A DNA stretch of 64,000 nt from Ooceraea biroi (GCF_003672135.1 NC_039511.1:10318464-10382463); one strand, 5' to 3'. Numbered from the stretch's first letter, positions 40,988 to 54,622 are shown. Numbers and translations are program-made. The notes: a model not told the origin generated them from the sequence alone.

Positions 40988-41864
40988 AACAGAGTTTACA
41001 TAAACAATTTAACAATTTATTTAAATTTCGACGAACATTAAATCTTTTATGCTCGAGCTGTGCATCTCACTTTATTGCCTGCAAGACAAGTATGGTGAAC
41101 TTTATATCGTCAAGCAAATAAGATTCATCTCCAAGAGACTTCTGAAACTTCATTCATTTAAGAAATGTTATATAGTGAAATTTATATATAACTTTCCTAT
41201 TATACAGTTGTCGATATTTTAACCATTTAATCAACAGCGCATTAAATATGCAATATTGAATTGCTGAAGATTCCAGGATCGACATTATTATTCATGTCAG
41301 AAATATAAAGGGTTCGACGATCGACAGGAATTTGCGGACTGCCGACTGCACATCAGAATTTCCTCTGCTCTTGCCTATCTCGCCTAAGAGAGGAGTCAGA
41401 GGTCGAAAGGGCTTTGACAGGTAGATATAGGCGAGTAATGGTACTTAATAATAGGTTCGTAACGCGCGAGGGCAGGTGTACGAGTCGCAATGATTAATTA
41501 ACAAATGATAGGTTCAGCTTCCTCGTGGCTTTTCCACCGGCGTTTTAACTGCTTACACGACTGATTGATGATTACACGACTCGTGGATGCGAACCGCGTT
41601 TTGCGTTTATGCATGCATAAAATCGCGGAAACGCCGAGTAGCGCCGATTAATTGTGACGTCGATAATTCCATTCTGCGGATTCCATAAAAATCGTCGGCA
41701 GCAAAGTATTAGATCGCTAAAGGTCGTCCCAAACCGGTATTCAAGTTATGTAAGAGTTCGGATAGAATAAACGACAAAATTGGATACAGGAAAATTCCGA
41801 AAGCAATCACATCATTCATGATAGATTAGAATATGATTTGAATGTTTCTCATTATATTTATCGA

Positions 41865-41894
41865 AAGAGAGAGAGAGAGAGAGGGAGAGAGAGG
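41865..41894. repeat. (GA)n microsatellite, interrupted
   Basis: GA array with GGG interruptions, less than 1 kb from the array at 40932 and on the same strand. Confidence 0.9.
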
Positions 41895-44800
41895 GAAGCA
41901 GCAAAAATGTTACTATCAAAGTTCAACGTTGAAAGTTTACTCTGAAACTTCTTGTTTGCTTTAAATCCGTCATTTTCTTAAATTCCTCAATACTCTCTGA
42001 AGGAAAAAAATTTGCAGCTGGGAAAACTACACGAAATGCGGAGTGTTAGTAGTTGATGGTTGTGTTGTCCGTTCCCAAGACAGAAATCGTAACCACCTAA
42101 AATATCCCGCGATCATCAAGGGGCATCTGTTCCCTTCTTACGAGCACGTGGTGTAAGATGAGGAGAGCTAAAGTGGCTGCTCAGGGAAATATACTTGCTA
42201 TCTCTGAAAGGAAAAAAGCTGGAAAAGAATAAAACAAGCCCGAGAGAAGGAGAAATTCTTTACGTCCGTGAGCTGTACTCATTATTTCTCTTGAATGTGT
42301 GCCCGCGTGTTGTCTTTTTAAGGCTGATATAAATGTATATTAGCTCGTGAGAAAGATAGCTACGATTAAAACTCATTGGTCGCAGCGACATACGCATCAA
42401 TATCAAAATGTGTCGTAAAAATATTATTACTCGGTGCGCTCATTAAAAACAATTATTAATCATTACAATTACGCGCATTCTCTTTTTCCTATTTATTTTT
42501 AATTAACGTATTCGTTAAGTAAAGCAAGCATATTTGCAAGTAAGGGATTAAATAATAGAAAGCTTTAAAGGAAAACACATTATTTTGTGTATTTATTAAT
42601 AATGTAATCGGAATGTGTCTTAATAAATAAGTTTGATAATCGCGCATTTATATGATCTTTCCACTAAAAAAAAATTTGTTCGCTAAACTTGAAGTTTTCT
42701 TGATAAAATCTAAGTAGAGTTCAATGTACTTTGCTGATATCAGAAGAATGGGCACGGGCAAACTTTATCGCTTGGGACAAACTTTCTTCATAGGGATGTA
42801 CTCTAACGCAGAGAGCAGTTTTATTCGGAGCACGTGCCTCGGTGTCAAGTCGGCTAAAATTAAGCGAGAGAGTGTCCTCTTGCCCCCTCTGCACACCGTC
42901 ACCCTTCGATGAGCCCCGTGCGGCCCTTCGATGCCAGCTGGCAACCGGAAGTAAGCATAAGAAGCTGGGCGAGGAAATAAAGGAGGCAACGAGGGGTGGA
43001 AAAACCGGAGACGGGACTGCAGAGGGACTGTTGCGGCCCACTTTTATTTCCGTCCGCATCGTTATTATTCGTACATGGGGGTCTTTGCCTGATATCCACG
43101 GGGTTCACGTGATGGGAAGGGGAAATAAAAATTTCAAACAAGCGAAACAGCTGACACACAAAAAAGTTTTTAACTCTGCAAAAGTTATAATAATAGAATA
43201 TAAAATGTATTACGTTACTGAAATAAAATTATATATTACAATTAGTGAAGCAATAAGGTATCGAAAAAATTCAAGAAGCAATAGAAGAAGCTTCACTTCT
43301 CTTTTAATTTATAAGTCGTACATTTATGAATTTTCTACTGTTGTTATGTAAAAATTTATTAAATCATATTAGTTCATAGAAAGAGTGAAACTTCATAAAT
43401 TATTTGATTTCCTTTTTTGAAATACTTTATATCTGTAATTTTTATGTAACTAATTTTCTTCATCACGTAATCAACATTACATTACATGCTCTTTCACAAA
43501 TTTGCCGCAGTCATAAATTTTTCATGTTTCACTATAAATTTTCTGTGAAAGCGGAAACGCTTTTATCTGCTTATGAATTAACGCCTATAACCAAATATAA
43601 TTATTTACGCGGATAGCAGAGAGAAAGGGAGGTTCAATTACAAGAATCTCGTATATTTGCCTAAAGAGAAGGGGGAAGTAGATTTGAAATATCGGTATAT
43701 TTATTCAAGGGAGAAACGAGCAGCACAATTCCGTGTTCAATCCTTTACGAAAAACAAGCTATAATAGCGTGTGAAAGTAAACTTTAACCTTTCGGAAAAA
43801 AATATTAACATGATAATAAAAAATATTCTTTTACTATTATTGTAACGTCGAAAAGTGAAAGGAAACATTATATCCATCCATTCAAAAGAATGTGAAACAA
43901 ACCCAATAAATGTCAACGAGAAATTTACTTCATTTTGGGCGGAACGATGGAGTTTTATTATCAGAAAAGTATTTCCATATGTACTCGCAAGCGAAGAACA
44001 AAAGAAGCAAAAGATTGTAAAGTAAGAATGCAAGAAAAAGACTGGTTCGGAGAATCGAAAGGAAAGTGCTTTCGCAGAACTGGATAAACTCAACAGTGCT
44101 CAATAGGAAACCCACGAAATTAACCGCTCGTTCGTAATTCGTAACATTGGTGAACCTGCTCGACCAGGTCGAACCGCATCGTGGTGTGGTCATTTCCGCA
44201 GAAGCCGATCGAATGTAATCTTTTCGACACTCGATACAACGTTGCAGGAACTCAGTACAATATTAAATTTCCTAAGCTGAGATTTAAACTCAAGTCTACG
44301 AATGTTTCTTGAACAGATAGCTAGTTCTATTTCACAGTTTGATACACAAACGTTTCAATCTACTTATTGATAAACGCTGCAAAGTTACCGTATCTCGTTT
44401 CTGTTGATCTTAAGTTTAGTTAATTCATCGTGATCTTTCAGATATTTCTCGTTTTATTTTAAAATAAAATTTATTTGTTTTAATTAATATAGTTCTTGTA
44501 GTCTCGTGAACGTACACGTTTATGAGTAATAGTTTCCCTAGTGATAGCCATGAGACTTTTGCATTAAATATTCACCATAAAACTATTTATTCGTATAATC
44601 CGTGAACTAGTAACATAACTACTAACGTAAATGGTATATTTACGTCAATATTTTGCCTCTCCCAACCTCGGGGTCCCTCCGGGAATGTAAATTCTGCTTC
44701 TACCAGGATCCATGATATCTCCCTGGCAAGATACTTGAGCCTGAAGGTTCAAGGCTAACCATACTTTCAACTGCGCTCTGCTCGCGGCTCTCCTGTAACT

Positions 44801-47800
44801 CTGGGAGAAGTTACGTCGAGTGTCGGCGGCGCATAGGAATATTATCTAGCGGACGTAATAATTTATTAATCGTGCCGCAGCGACGTCTTAATAATCTGCC
44901 AACGCGTCTCGGGATACTCAATCCTGCATGTAGATGGTAACTGACATGATCAAAATTATTACGCGGATTTTACGCCGCGGCAAATCATGTTTAAACGAAT
45001 CATACTCGAACAGTTTTGCTTAGAAGAATATAAATTAAAAAAATATATGTACCGATCGCTCTCGTTCTCGTCGCTCTTGATGAACGAATATCGCATTCTC
45101 CGACTCAACATTCGAGACGTATAAACGTGCTGGTATTACATTACACCCGGCGGACGTTATTTTATCTGCTTCTTCCCGACGGCGCCGAAGCCTGTTCACC
45201 CTTCGGAATTAAAATTCCCATCGCCCTGCCGGAAAGATTTCGAAGACCCGCGCGCGCGGTGCCGTTTGTGCCGTCGATTACCTGAGTCAGCTGTCTCAGT
45301 GAGCAGCAGCAGCTTTACAGGACTCGAGACTTGTATCACAGGGTACGAGAAAAGAGCGGGGGTTTCTTTTCGCGGCCTGTGAGACGAACGAGCGATCCCC
45401 CAAGGTTGAGAAGCTTCCGAGAGAGGGAAGAAGAAGCCTCAACTGTTTGCTGATGGAAGCCACGCAACAAACATCTACATCGATTGTGACGTTTTGCCAT
45501 AAAGAGAGACAAATTATGACGTAACAGATACGATTTTTTATTTTAGGCAAAAATTAGCAGCCATTTTGAACATTTTGTTGCCAATTAATTCAAGTGAGTC
45601 ATGTAATTATCACGAATCAGTTTGCGGTGTAACATTTAATAATATATTAATGAATAACATTTAATCCATTTTAATAACGAGATAATAATTAGAAGTAGAT
45701 TTTTAAGCGTTATACAAGCAAGAATAAGAAATACTCTTGAGAAAGTGTTTCTTTTAATTCCTATTGCAACTTTTTGTGTAAATGCAACAGCGTCCGATGA
45801 GAAAAGAGAAGAATTGAAACTTGACGACACGCTTCCGAGAAATCGATGCTAATTACAGAAAGAAAAGCGTGTCGTTATTTTTACAGGCAAAGCTGCGCAG
45901 TAATAAATTGTAGTTTTCTCAGTTTTACGACTATTCGGAGTAAGGAAGATAGCGCGCGCACCTTAGAAAAAGCGATTCTAAGTTAAACGTGACGTTAATT
46001 TCCCGCGGGCGGCACCAATGACACTTAAACCGAAGCAATTTTGGTCGGTGGGAACTTTTTCCTTCAGTCTTTCAATCACACTCTTTAAATTGCTGCAGCG
46101 ACCAGGCGTGACTGGAATTTATAAAAAATTCTATTAAACGCTGAACGCTAACAAAAGTAAATTTTTAACGATACTTTACAATTATTTCTTGCTACTAATC
46201 GTAATTAAACATAAAGAAAAAATTTCAGTTTTATCACGCATGAGAAAACTCATAATTCTTTTATTTTCTTTGCTACGCTAAATCTTTCTTTCTCTCCTTC
46301 GTGTATTTATATATTTTCCTTTCTATAATTGCAGCGCATACGTGATGCAAAATTCATTAGCGTGCAGTCAGCTATTCCGTAAGTATCTTCTGAAATCCTC
46401 ATTATCAACTTTACTCATTATCTATATCTGCCGTTATACTCTCGAGAATCAAGATCTTAGCATCACGAAATGTGCTTACGATATTTAATATCCTTTCTCA
46501 CATATATTTCTAGACGCATATCGTTCGAAATTCGTTCCACAGATTCACATTCCACAGATAGTTTTGACTGTACCTCCATAAAACATTCGAAGATACAGCA
46601 AAGTCAGCAGCTTCGATATCTTTGATCAAGTTCCTAACAGTCTTTCTAACTTCATTTTCGGAAGATGCTTCCCTATTTCCAGTCTTCGAAAGAGGTACTT
46701 AAGACTTGAGAACAAGGGACTCTTTGTACCCTCGGGAGAAGCTAATCTTCCCTGCTTAGGTGAAACTCGCTTTCGGTGCCGCCTTGCATCCGTTTCCCAC
46801 GGTGTACGCCAGGTAACCCGGGACGTTTTCCCCATAAAAGTAGGTCCTTCTTCGCGTTCGCTCTTTTTCCTCATCCTCGTTTATACTCTTTCCATCCTTC
46901 TCGTCGGCTTTTTGCTGATCTCACCCCCATTATGCTCCGTGAAATCAGTTGGGAATGTTGTCTCTTAGCATCTCTTTATAGGGATAACGGCACATATCTT
47001 AAGGAATTATTGAGGATAATGATACCGCTGATGCGTCACGTCCGATAGGAAGATGCTAATTGGTGAAAGGGAATTCGCAAAGAAACGATCGTTTTATTGC
47101 AGTATTGATTAGTAAAATAACATCGAAAGAAAATATAGTATAAAAACTAGACGAAGCACTTATGACTAGTCACTCGAGCGCTTGTCAATCGAATCTAATG
47201 GTATCAAAAAGTAAATATTACGAACTCATAGAGACCGCCTCGGGTTTCACATACGACGCGGAAAAATGTCGTAACCATTGAGAGCTGTCTTATGAAACTG
47301 GAGCAACGTGAGCATAAGCCTCGCCTTGGGTTTTCTACGCGTGTATATTACGCTATGGATATCTAGCAACTTGCTAAATTCCTAACTTTATTGAACGGCG
47401 ATAATTTAAAGCAATTTCCTTAATTTCGCTGTACCATGATTATAAGCAATCGATTTGATCTTTGAAGAATTTTAATTTAGTTTGCAATACGCTTCTAATA
47501 TGTTTTTATATTGAGCGTGACCTCTGTCACTTTCACTTAGATTCGTCTATAGACATAAGATTATCAAATTAAAACATTTAACAATTTTAAGTAAAAATGT
47601 GAACAAATAGTCGGACAGATGATTCCTAACAATTGAATCTATTTTTACATCTCAGGATTTTTTACGAATTCTACAGTCTCAAGTACATCCTGAATTGTCA
47701 ACGAATAATAAAATTCGGCAAATACGAAACTTTGCCACCTGTCTGCTTCGAGAACTCGTATCCCTTGTCGACAATCGCAAGGGCCAACAAACTTGCTACC

Positions 47801-47940
47801 ACTCAAAGTACCATGATAATTGCACGCGCGCGGCCATTACGCCGATAAAATCGTGGCCTCCGGCTGATCATCAGGCATCACGATCGACCGAAAATCCTCA
47901 AGCCTCAGTAAACAAGATAAGTATAAGCACTTCTAAACAT
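41895..47940. other. Non-coding, probable start of the NHS-like gene's first intron
   Basis: This stretch is directly downstream (on the minus strand) of the splice donor at 47941-47948, so it should be intronic for that gene. No further minus-strand exon of the NHS family could be recognised. CpG-rich patches at about 42750-43090, 44650-44950 and 45060-45430 might hold regulatory DNA, but no specific site is supported. Confidence 0.55.
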
Positions 47941-47948
47941 ATACTTAC
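47941..47948 (-). other. Splice donor of the NHS-like first coding exon
   Basis: On the minus strand the exon end CCAGTCC is followed by GTAAGTAT, an almost perfect U1 donor. It interrupts the reading frame after the first base of a codon (phase 1). Without splicing the frame would reach a stop after only about 14 more codons. Confidence 0.85.
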
Positions 47949-48237
47949 GGACTGGTATCTTCTTAGGATCGACGATGTTGAGCCGTTCTTCGACCTTGTC
48001 GATCTTGCGGCGCAAGTGACCGCTCCTTTCGGCGACCTGGGCCAGCTCGGTGGTGAGGCCCGCGAAGATGTCCTCGGCGGCGGTCAGGAGGGAGGCCAGC
48101 TGCCTGAGGGAGCTGGTGAGAGCGCCGTTCGCCACCGCCTCGAGCTCGGCGCCCACCGGCCAGTCCGGCTGCGAACCCGCCGGCACGTGGCCGCGGCACA
48201 GGTGCCGCGGCTCCACCTTCCGCATCACGAACGGCAT
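47949..48237 (-). CDS. NHS/GUK-holder-like protein, first coding exon (WAVE-homology domain)
   Basis: Ninety-six codons plus one base, read on the minus strand from ATG 48237-48235 to the donor at 47948. The start is the first ATG after an in-frame TGA (48309-48307), with G at -3. The peptide opens MPFVMRKVEPRHLCR, has a middle of LEAVANGALTSSLRQLASL and AEDIFAGLTTEL, a heptad-like VAERSGHLRRKIDKVEERL, and closes with DPKKIPV. This is the pattern of the N-terminal WAVE-homology domain shared by SCAR/WAVE and Nance-Horan syndrome proteins. MPF at the start and DPKxxxV at the end fit the NHS/GUK-holder side better than SCAR, which begins MPL; that choice is from family memory. In WAVE the domain joins the complex controlling Arp2/3-dependent actin assembly; NHS proteins act in actin remodelling at the cell edge and junctions, and fly GUK-holder at synapses. 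The rest of the protein must lie beyond the long intron, probably outside the window. Confidence 0.78.
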
Positions 48238-48309
48238 CGCGACGTTGACGCCGGCGGCCTGCTGGGTAGCGCACTCCTGACGGGTCACACTCGCGCATAA
48301 CACACTTCA
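48238..48309 (-). other. Probable 5' leader of the NHS-like gene
   Basis: The minus-strand sequence immediately before the ATG is open back to the in-frame TGA at 48309-48307 but has no other ATG in frame. It is GC-rich like the exon. The transcription start could not be located; the GC-rich zone to about 48900 is the plausible promoter area. Confidence 0.45.
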
Positions 48310-51300
48310 GCGTCGGTTCTCCCTCATCACCGGAGCACCGCCGTGTCACGGCGCGCCGATCCTCGGGATCGGCCGAGTTTTGCGGATCTCGCGTGCCACT
48401 GGCGCGGCTCCATGCCGTCGGCTATTCCTATTTCTACCTATCACCTTTGAACTTTCGTTTTGCACCCCCTACAGCACCGCGATTTCTTCGCTCTTTATTT
48501 AATTCTCTCCTTTCTACCGCTTCAGCACTTTCACTCCGCACTCCCGTCAAGCAGCGACGAATCGATCGGCCTCGACCGGAGAAGATCGCGAGGATCACGT
48601 TACGAACCGGCGTTCCGATTTCGGGGGTAGTACGCGCGCGGCATTTTTTCGCGGCGGGATTTTTCGGAAAGGCCAGACAGCCGCTCGCGTGATTCTCCCG
48701 TGCGGTGAGAGGTACGGGAGTATCGAGTAGGCAAGCGGAAAACGCGAGACGATGGCGATACGTACCACGCGCCGCGACGATGGTACGACGCGAAGTGCCG
48801 GCCGGTCTGGCAACCAGTCGCCGACCAGCCGGTTGGTTCTCCCATTCAAGTGAGCGGGCGAAAGCCGCCCTTGCCAGTTGCCTGGCTCCCTGATGAGCCT
48901 CTGTCGCCATCTGTCTAGCAGTTTGCCTGCGCTGCAGTATCCACTGCAGCTACTTGCAGTCTTAATATCATCTAAAATCATAAAATTCAATATTATATTA
49001 TTTTGTTTAGTTATTATTATAGCGTTTTGCGATATGTACGTTAAGGGGATCCTATGATGGCGAACTTCGACGATCGCGAAAGCACCATTATTTAGATGCA
49101 ACTAAAACAATCGTTTATTATTAACATTACCGACAGCATTGACAGCACCGACATGTCGGGAAGACATGAATTATTTTACAATACAATTATAAAAAAATTA
49201 TAAAATTATAAAAAAATATTTCAAGTATCTTGTGCGAGATCCTCGCTAAGCAATTTGCATGAGATGCTCTCCGACCAACTCTCGCGATATCTCGATTACT
49301 TCGCGACAAGCATATATATATTATATTTTTATGTATTACATTTTTCTGTTATTTTGTACTTTCTGCTGCAACTTTCTGTTTCTGCAACTTTCTTTTCCTA
49401 ATTTTTCTTAATTTCTTCTCGAAATGTCGATAATGTCAGTCGCTATTATTTTAGTACTCTCCAAATGATAGCGCTTTTGCGTCAGTGTTCAGCAGTACTT
49501 CAAGATCCCTTCCATTCAAAACGATGAACGAAGACTGTCGCGTTGCGTTTATCAACAGCGAATAATGCAGGAATTGGGAAGATCTTGCGAAGCTATTTTG
49601 GGCAACTTTGAGGACAAGCGTTCTCAGATTATCAGTAGAAGCGAATGGAGTGATTTTATCTTATATCATATATCGATATGTTTCATATCTTTTTTATAAG
49701 TTCAAATTGATTTTCATGTGCAGCAGAGGTTTCCTGGCTGCACTTCTTTATGAAAAAAAGATTTTAAACAAATGCAACATTTTGAAAAAAAGAATTAATA
49801 ATTACATATGATAGTATGCATCCAACAATTTAATCAGAAACTATAAACCAAAGTTAGAAACATTTATCAATGACCCGAAAAATATATTATCTAACAAAGA
49901 GTATTTGCGCAACCTTATCTTTTTGATTAATGTAAAGTACTTAACGTAGATATCTGCTGAAACTGTTTGCAACACGTATTATCGCGTGAACGAATATCGC
50001 AAAATGATGTATAGGCGATTGACTTCTAGTAGATGCTTTACATAGTGCATTAGTGGCGGAGTCACACCGGAAATTGATAATGTACTCTCGCGATGTGATA
50101 AAAAATTAAATATTCAAGTGACATTCTTTGCGACACTACTCTTAAAATAAACCGGATATTCCTGTCAATACCTATAATACGCGGCGCCATAACATGCCCA
50201 CAGGAATAAAATGGTTTAAGCGAGTCGTGTGTAAATTTCTTTTATTTTATTAATGGAAAAAATGAAGCAAGTGTAACCGAATTATGCTCCAGTCCTAATG
50301 AAAATTTCAGGCGACTGCACACTGCGCTGCCTCAACTTAGCAACGTCCCATACGCGAACTATCAATCGGCGACAGCAACTGTCGATCGGGTTAATACCAC
50401 GATTCGATTATTTTCATAGCCGACCAAATAAAAACCTGCAGTGGCAATGCGCCTTGACAAGTGCAACGCTCGTTAGCGTAACAAATTTAGCAAGCAGTAC
50501 GGCTGACCGGATTCGATTCGGCTTAAAGTAAGCCCTGGAATTGGGCTGATGTAATTGATAGTCCGAACTTATCCTCTCCTTGGAAGGATCTAATGGGCGA
50601 GGGTTATCGGTAGCCGGCGTCTCTTCCCACTTCGCCTTAATTTGCGCCGCATGTGCAATTTCACACGATAAAGTCCCGCACTTAGTGTCTCGGGAGGATT
50701 CGCCCGGAGATCTACTTCTAGGGAGAAGCGATTATCCGTAAAACGCGCCCGACAACCCTAAGTTCATGGATTGTGAAAAATTCCGGACGATGTCATTACA
50801 ATTGCAATAAGGGCCACGTGTTTCTAAATTCAGGGAACATTTCGTATTTTATGTGTCTTTTCATTTTGCAAGAGATTTAACGCGATTGTGAAATGCTGCG
50901 TTTCATCATCGCGCGTTTAACACGAAGCATTGTCATAAAATTGAATTTTATTCATACATTTGATGTATAAGATGTAATTTAGCATCAACATATATATATA
51001 TAATAAAAATAAGGATATGTTAGATATGTGATTCGAAATAGGTCTTAAAATATTATATAAGCAAATTTCTTTGCGACATCTACATGATACCGGAAATGGT
51101 CTAAAATCAAAAACAAGCTGCATCGGATTCGGAACCTATTGACCATATTTATTCGGACCAATAAATTCAGACTATGAGATGAGATGAACATCCTTTTAGA
51201 AAAGTTTCGAAGGCTGAGCTATATTATATTCGAAGTAAACAACTTGTATGTTTTTTACCTGCTTTTTTAGCCGGGTTTTTTATCAGAATGGTACTTGAAA

Positions 51301-53146
51301 ATGATTAGGTTGCGAACTACTTAAGAATGCTAAAACCGTGTCCCTTAGTTCTTTATTATCCAGCGCATATCTCAGTTCTTCAGAAGGAGATGCATGCCTA
51401 GGGATCGGCATGAATCGAACTCCATGATAGAGTACAGTCAAATCGAAAACCCAGGAACATGTAAAACTTGTAGGTTTTATTTCTCACCATCATTATTTAA
51501 CGATGCCAATATAATTTGTGTTATTAAATAAATTGTGGTGACCAATATTAGCATGCACTAATTGATAAAAGATCTGTCAAGTAATCCATTTTTCAATAAT
51601 GTTTGGTTAAGCATTAAATGTTTAAATAGGGCAGATTTAATTACTATAATTATAAAAAAAAAGAATAATATAGTAAAAACGTATTCACAAACGTATTCTA
51701 TTTCGGAAAACTCAGCTAAAATAAATTAAAATAAAACGAATATAGATTTGGCTGAGATAAAACCTTATTATATTATAAGTGCGACTTTCCTTGAACTTGT
51801 TACATTCCGCGTTAACGTGTCGGGCACTCTGAGTCAGTGAGTTTTCCATTATTATTATTGTCCAACAGCTTTTCCCGGATTAGCAAATCAAATAATTATT
51901 GAAACCCTTTGTCGACATACATCAAATCATACAATTTCAACTAATTTCATTAGCACAATTTGTAAAATAACTTGTAAAACGCAAATTGTTTGCGCGATTA
52001 CTTGATCAGGGGTAGTCCTTAAGGATCTCCTCGTTTTCTAATTTTAGCTCCTGCGTGTTCGCGCCATTGTATGTACACGGACAGAGTGAGCTACGGCGTG
52101 CTGTTTTTAGCTCATGCGCAAACAACATTGAGCAATGGGTGCTGGTATATCCGCTGGACAATCGAAGGTTCAGAGTGCATAATTACACCGGTGACAGTAC
52201 CCCCTTAAGTTAGTCAGGGTCGCATCGCGACTGCCCACACAGGACGACATGAATACGTAGCGCGTGTATGTTGTTTGGTCACCACCGCCACGTCGTTTCT
52301 TGTTTCAACCAGGTTGCAATGGCCGGGTTTACCTGCCCTTTCTGCCGCACTGCCGACTTCTTTTTATGGACAAGGGATATCTTCAGCACGCGGGGTTTAT
52401 ATCAACAGACCTCGGACAATGGCCGAATTGAAGGACAGGACTACGGTGGAGGGTTCGGAACTATTCGGCTCGACAACATCGCGAGCAGCATCGACGAATA
52501 ATTAACGACGCGCAAAAAGAGAAGTCAAGAATCTGTTGTCACTGAAAGTGTACTTAATTGACAGTAGGTTTATATACAAAAATACTGTTACTGGCGGGCT
52601 AAATAGATTCTCCCTTTGTCTCCGAAGTATAATAGTGACAAAATATCTATCGAAGAAAGTTGTACCTATTTGTAATTCACATGTCTGTTATATGTATCTT
52701 TAGGAAAAAAACGGTATTGTTTTTTTAAAAGGCGAAAGTGCTTTCGATATTGACACAATTCTGAAATAATTTTGAAATTTCTGTAAAAGATTTTCTGCGA
52801 TTCAAATTTGTTCGGATGAACGTTCCGCAACTAAGTTATCAGCATTGGTTATGAGAATGTTATAAGAAAGTTGCAACATTTCGCATGCAATACATTTTAT
52901 CTGTGGTTACTTAAACAAAATCTTGTATCTGCGAAAAGTATGTTTCTTTTTTATTAATGTAACTTTTTCCTCTCTCAACCCCGAGGAAGGGTACCGTGAG
53001 AAAAATATCTCTCCCGTAGAGATAGGCGTTTAGGCCTAGTTCTACGCGACGGTAAACACATAAGAACGGGCGGGGGTATCAGACTTTCTTGCCGAAAACA
53101 AAGAATCTGCGTCCCCGGACCGCCGCCTGCGCCGCGCGAAGCAACA
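48310..53146. other. Intergenic spacer between the NHS-like gene and the FOXO region
   Basis: GC-rich to about 48900, then AT-rich DNA to about 52000, then mixed. Long overlapping frames near 48400-48900 on both strands are a composition effect. At 52419-52505 a 28-codon ATG frame (MAELKDRTTVEG start) with a good A at -3 follows a possible splice acceptor, but it ends at a stop and has no recognised homology. No gene supported. Confidence 0.5.
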
Positions 53147-53398
53147 ATGTTCTACGAACGAATTCTGGAATGTGTCACGACTTTCGTAGGCTTTCGAGCT
53201 GCGCTGTACCATTCGATAGGCACGCAGACCGAAAATAACAGGCCGAGTTATTTCGATCGGCTGTTGAGAATCTTCGGATTCTACAAGTTGCAGCGCGCGA
53301 TACGAAAAAAGTACCGGAAGGGTTGCCACAAAATCGAACCCAGGGAACGATCCCTCACGATGGAATGGAAGGAGAAGACGATGAAGACGATGAGATAG
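53147..53398 (+). CDS. Candidate small ORF, basic 83-aa product
   Basis: ATG 53147 (A at -3) to TAG at 53396-53398. The product is unrecognised. It begins MFYERILECVTTFVGF, has SYFDRLLRIFGFYKLQ in the middle, then a strongly basic RAIRKKYRKG cluster, and ends in an EKTMKTMR repeat-like tail. The first 70 residues are rich in aromatic, hydrophobic and basic residues in a balanced way, unlike the pyrimidine-repeat frames downstream. It sits about 2.3 kb upstream of the FOXO start, on the same strand, at the left edge of the GC-rich zone, so it could be a small gene or an upstream ORF in a FOXO leader. The overlapping antisense frame of 215 codons is low complexity at its N-terminal part. It may simply be a chance frame. 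Confidence 0.22.
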   Translation: MFYERILECVTTFVGFRAALYHSIGTQTENNRPSYFDRLLRIFGFYKLQRAIRKKYRKGCHKIEPRERSLTMEWKEKTMKTMR

Positions 53399-54622
53399 GG
53401 GACGCGAAAGAGGTGGAACAGGGAGGAAAGAGATGCTGCGTGTACCGCGTGCGGATTCCCTCCTCGTGGGTTCTGCGCGCAGTGCGATGCCTAACCCTGG
53501 GGGCACAGTGTATACCCCTTTCCCCGCCCATCCGTTAGATACGGCGAGCACGCTGCACTCTCCGTCTTCCTCCTTTCGTCGCATTCCCTCACTCTCCCTC
53601 CTTTGCTCCCTCCCAAGCGTGTTCCTTCGCCGATTCTCCCTCTCGCTTCCTTCTTTCTTCCCCCTCTCCTCGCACTTGTCACGCTGCACAAAGTTGCAAT
53701 TTGTGGTCGTCTCTCTCGCTCTCTTATTCGTCTTCCTCCTCTTCTCCCTCCACTACGCTTGTCCTCCCCCCACTACGATCTTGCCCTCACCACGAGTCGT
53801 CGAGCCACCCACTAGCTACGCCACTGTCCGAGTACTCTCCGTGCACATCCCCTTCCCGCGAGTGCGGAGAGTATTCTTGGCCCTCTTGCTTGCTCTCTTA
53901 CCGCCTCTCTCGCTCTCCCGTTCGCTCTCGCGGTACTGCCGCGCCGTCGGCGATCGGCGCGCCGAAGCGCAGCGGACAGGCGTCGCAAATTCGCTTGCCG
54001 CGACTTCGGCTCCGCTCGGTCGGTTTCCGAGCGCCGACCGGAGGGATTCGCCAGTATGCGCCGCGCTGCCTTGCCGGCACGTTGTATGTATTGAGTAGGT
54101 TGTTTTCTCTCTCCTGACTGTTCGTGCGAGTCGTCATTTCTCGAATCGAACGGAGCGAGCGATTCTCCGCTGAGTGTTTCGTCAGAGTTTTTCCTTTCCG
54201 TTGATCGGGGAAAAGCGCCACGACAACCCCCTTGCAGGACAACCTTGTTGCGTCAGAGGCCAAGTTGCAAAGAACTTGATTTTGCGCGCCACGGGAGCGA
54301 TCGGAGCCGATCGCGAGAGGATAGATCCGCGCGCAGCGACGCAGCTCGCCGCCGGCAACGAGTATTCGATGAGAGTTACCAGGCGGAACGATCTCTCGAG
54401 GGCAACGAGGGCACGAAAGGTCACCGCCATCGCGATCGCCTCGTCGGCGGACTCGTCCGAAAATCTTGGCGTCACCGGCCCAAGACGGAAGACACACTTG
54501 TCGTGCGTTACCACGATCTACAGTCATCATCGGCAACGACGTAGAGCGTCGATCCACCCGCTCATGCAGCGGGCCAAGTTCCTATCAAAACATGGCCACG
54601 TGACCTCCGGACAGCACGGCTT

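Noticed and set aside
47949..48237. Assignment of the minus-strand exon to SCAR/WAVE itself
   Set aside because: The domain is shared, but the MPF start and the DPKK-x-P-V end fit NHS/GUK-holder proteins better than the MPL start of SCAR. A protein search would decide it.
47695..48300. 201-codon plus-strand frame across the NHS-like exon
   Set aside because: It is the antisense shadow of the minus-strand exon, held open by its GC-rich codons.
53433..54117. Open frames of 138-221 codons in the FOXO upstream region
   Set aside because: They are Ser/Pro/Leu/Arg-rich translations of pyrimidine-rich low-complexity DNA, open in several frames at once, with no motif.
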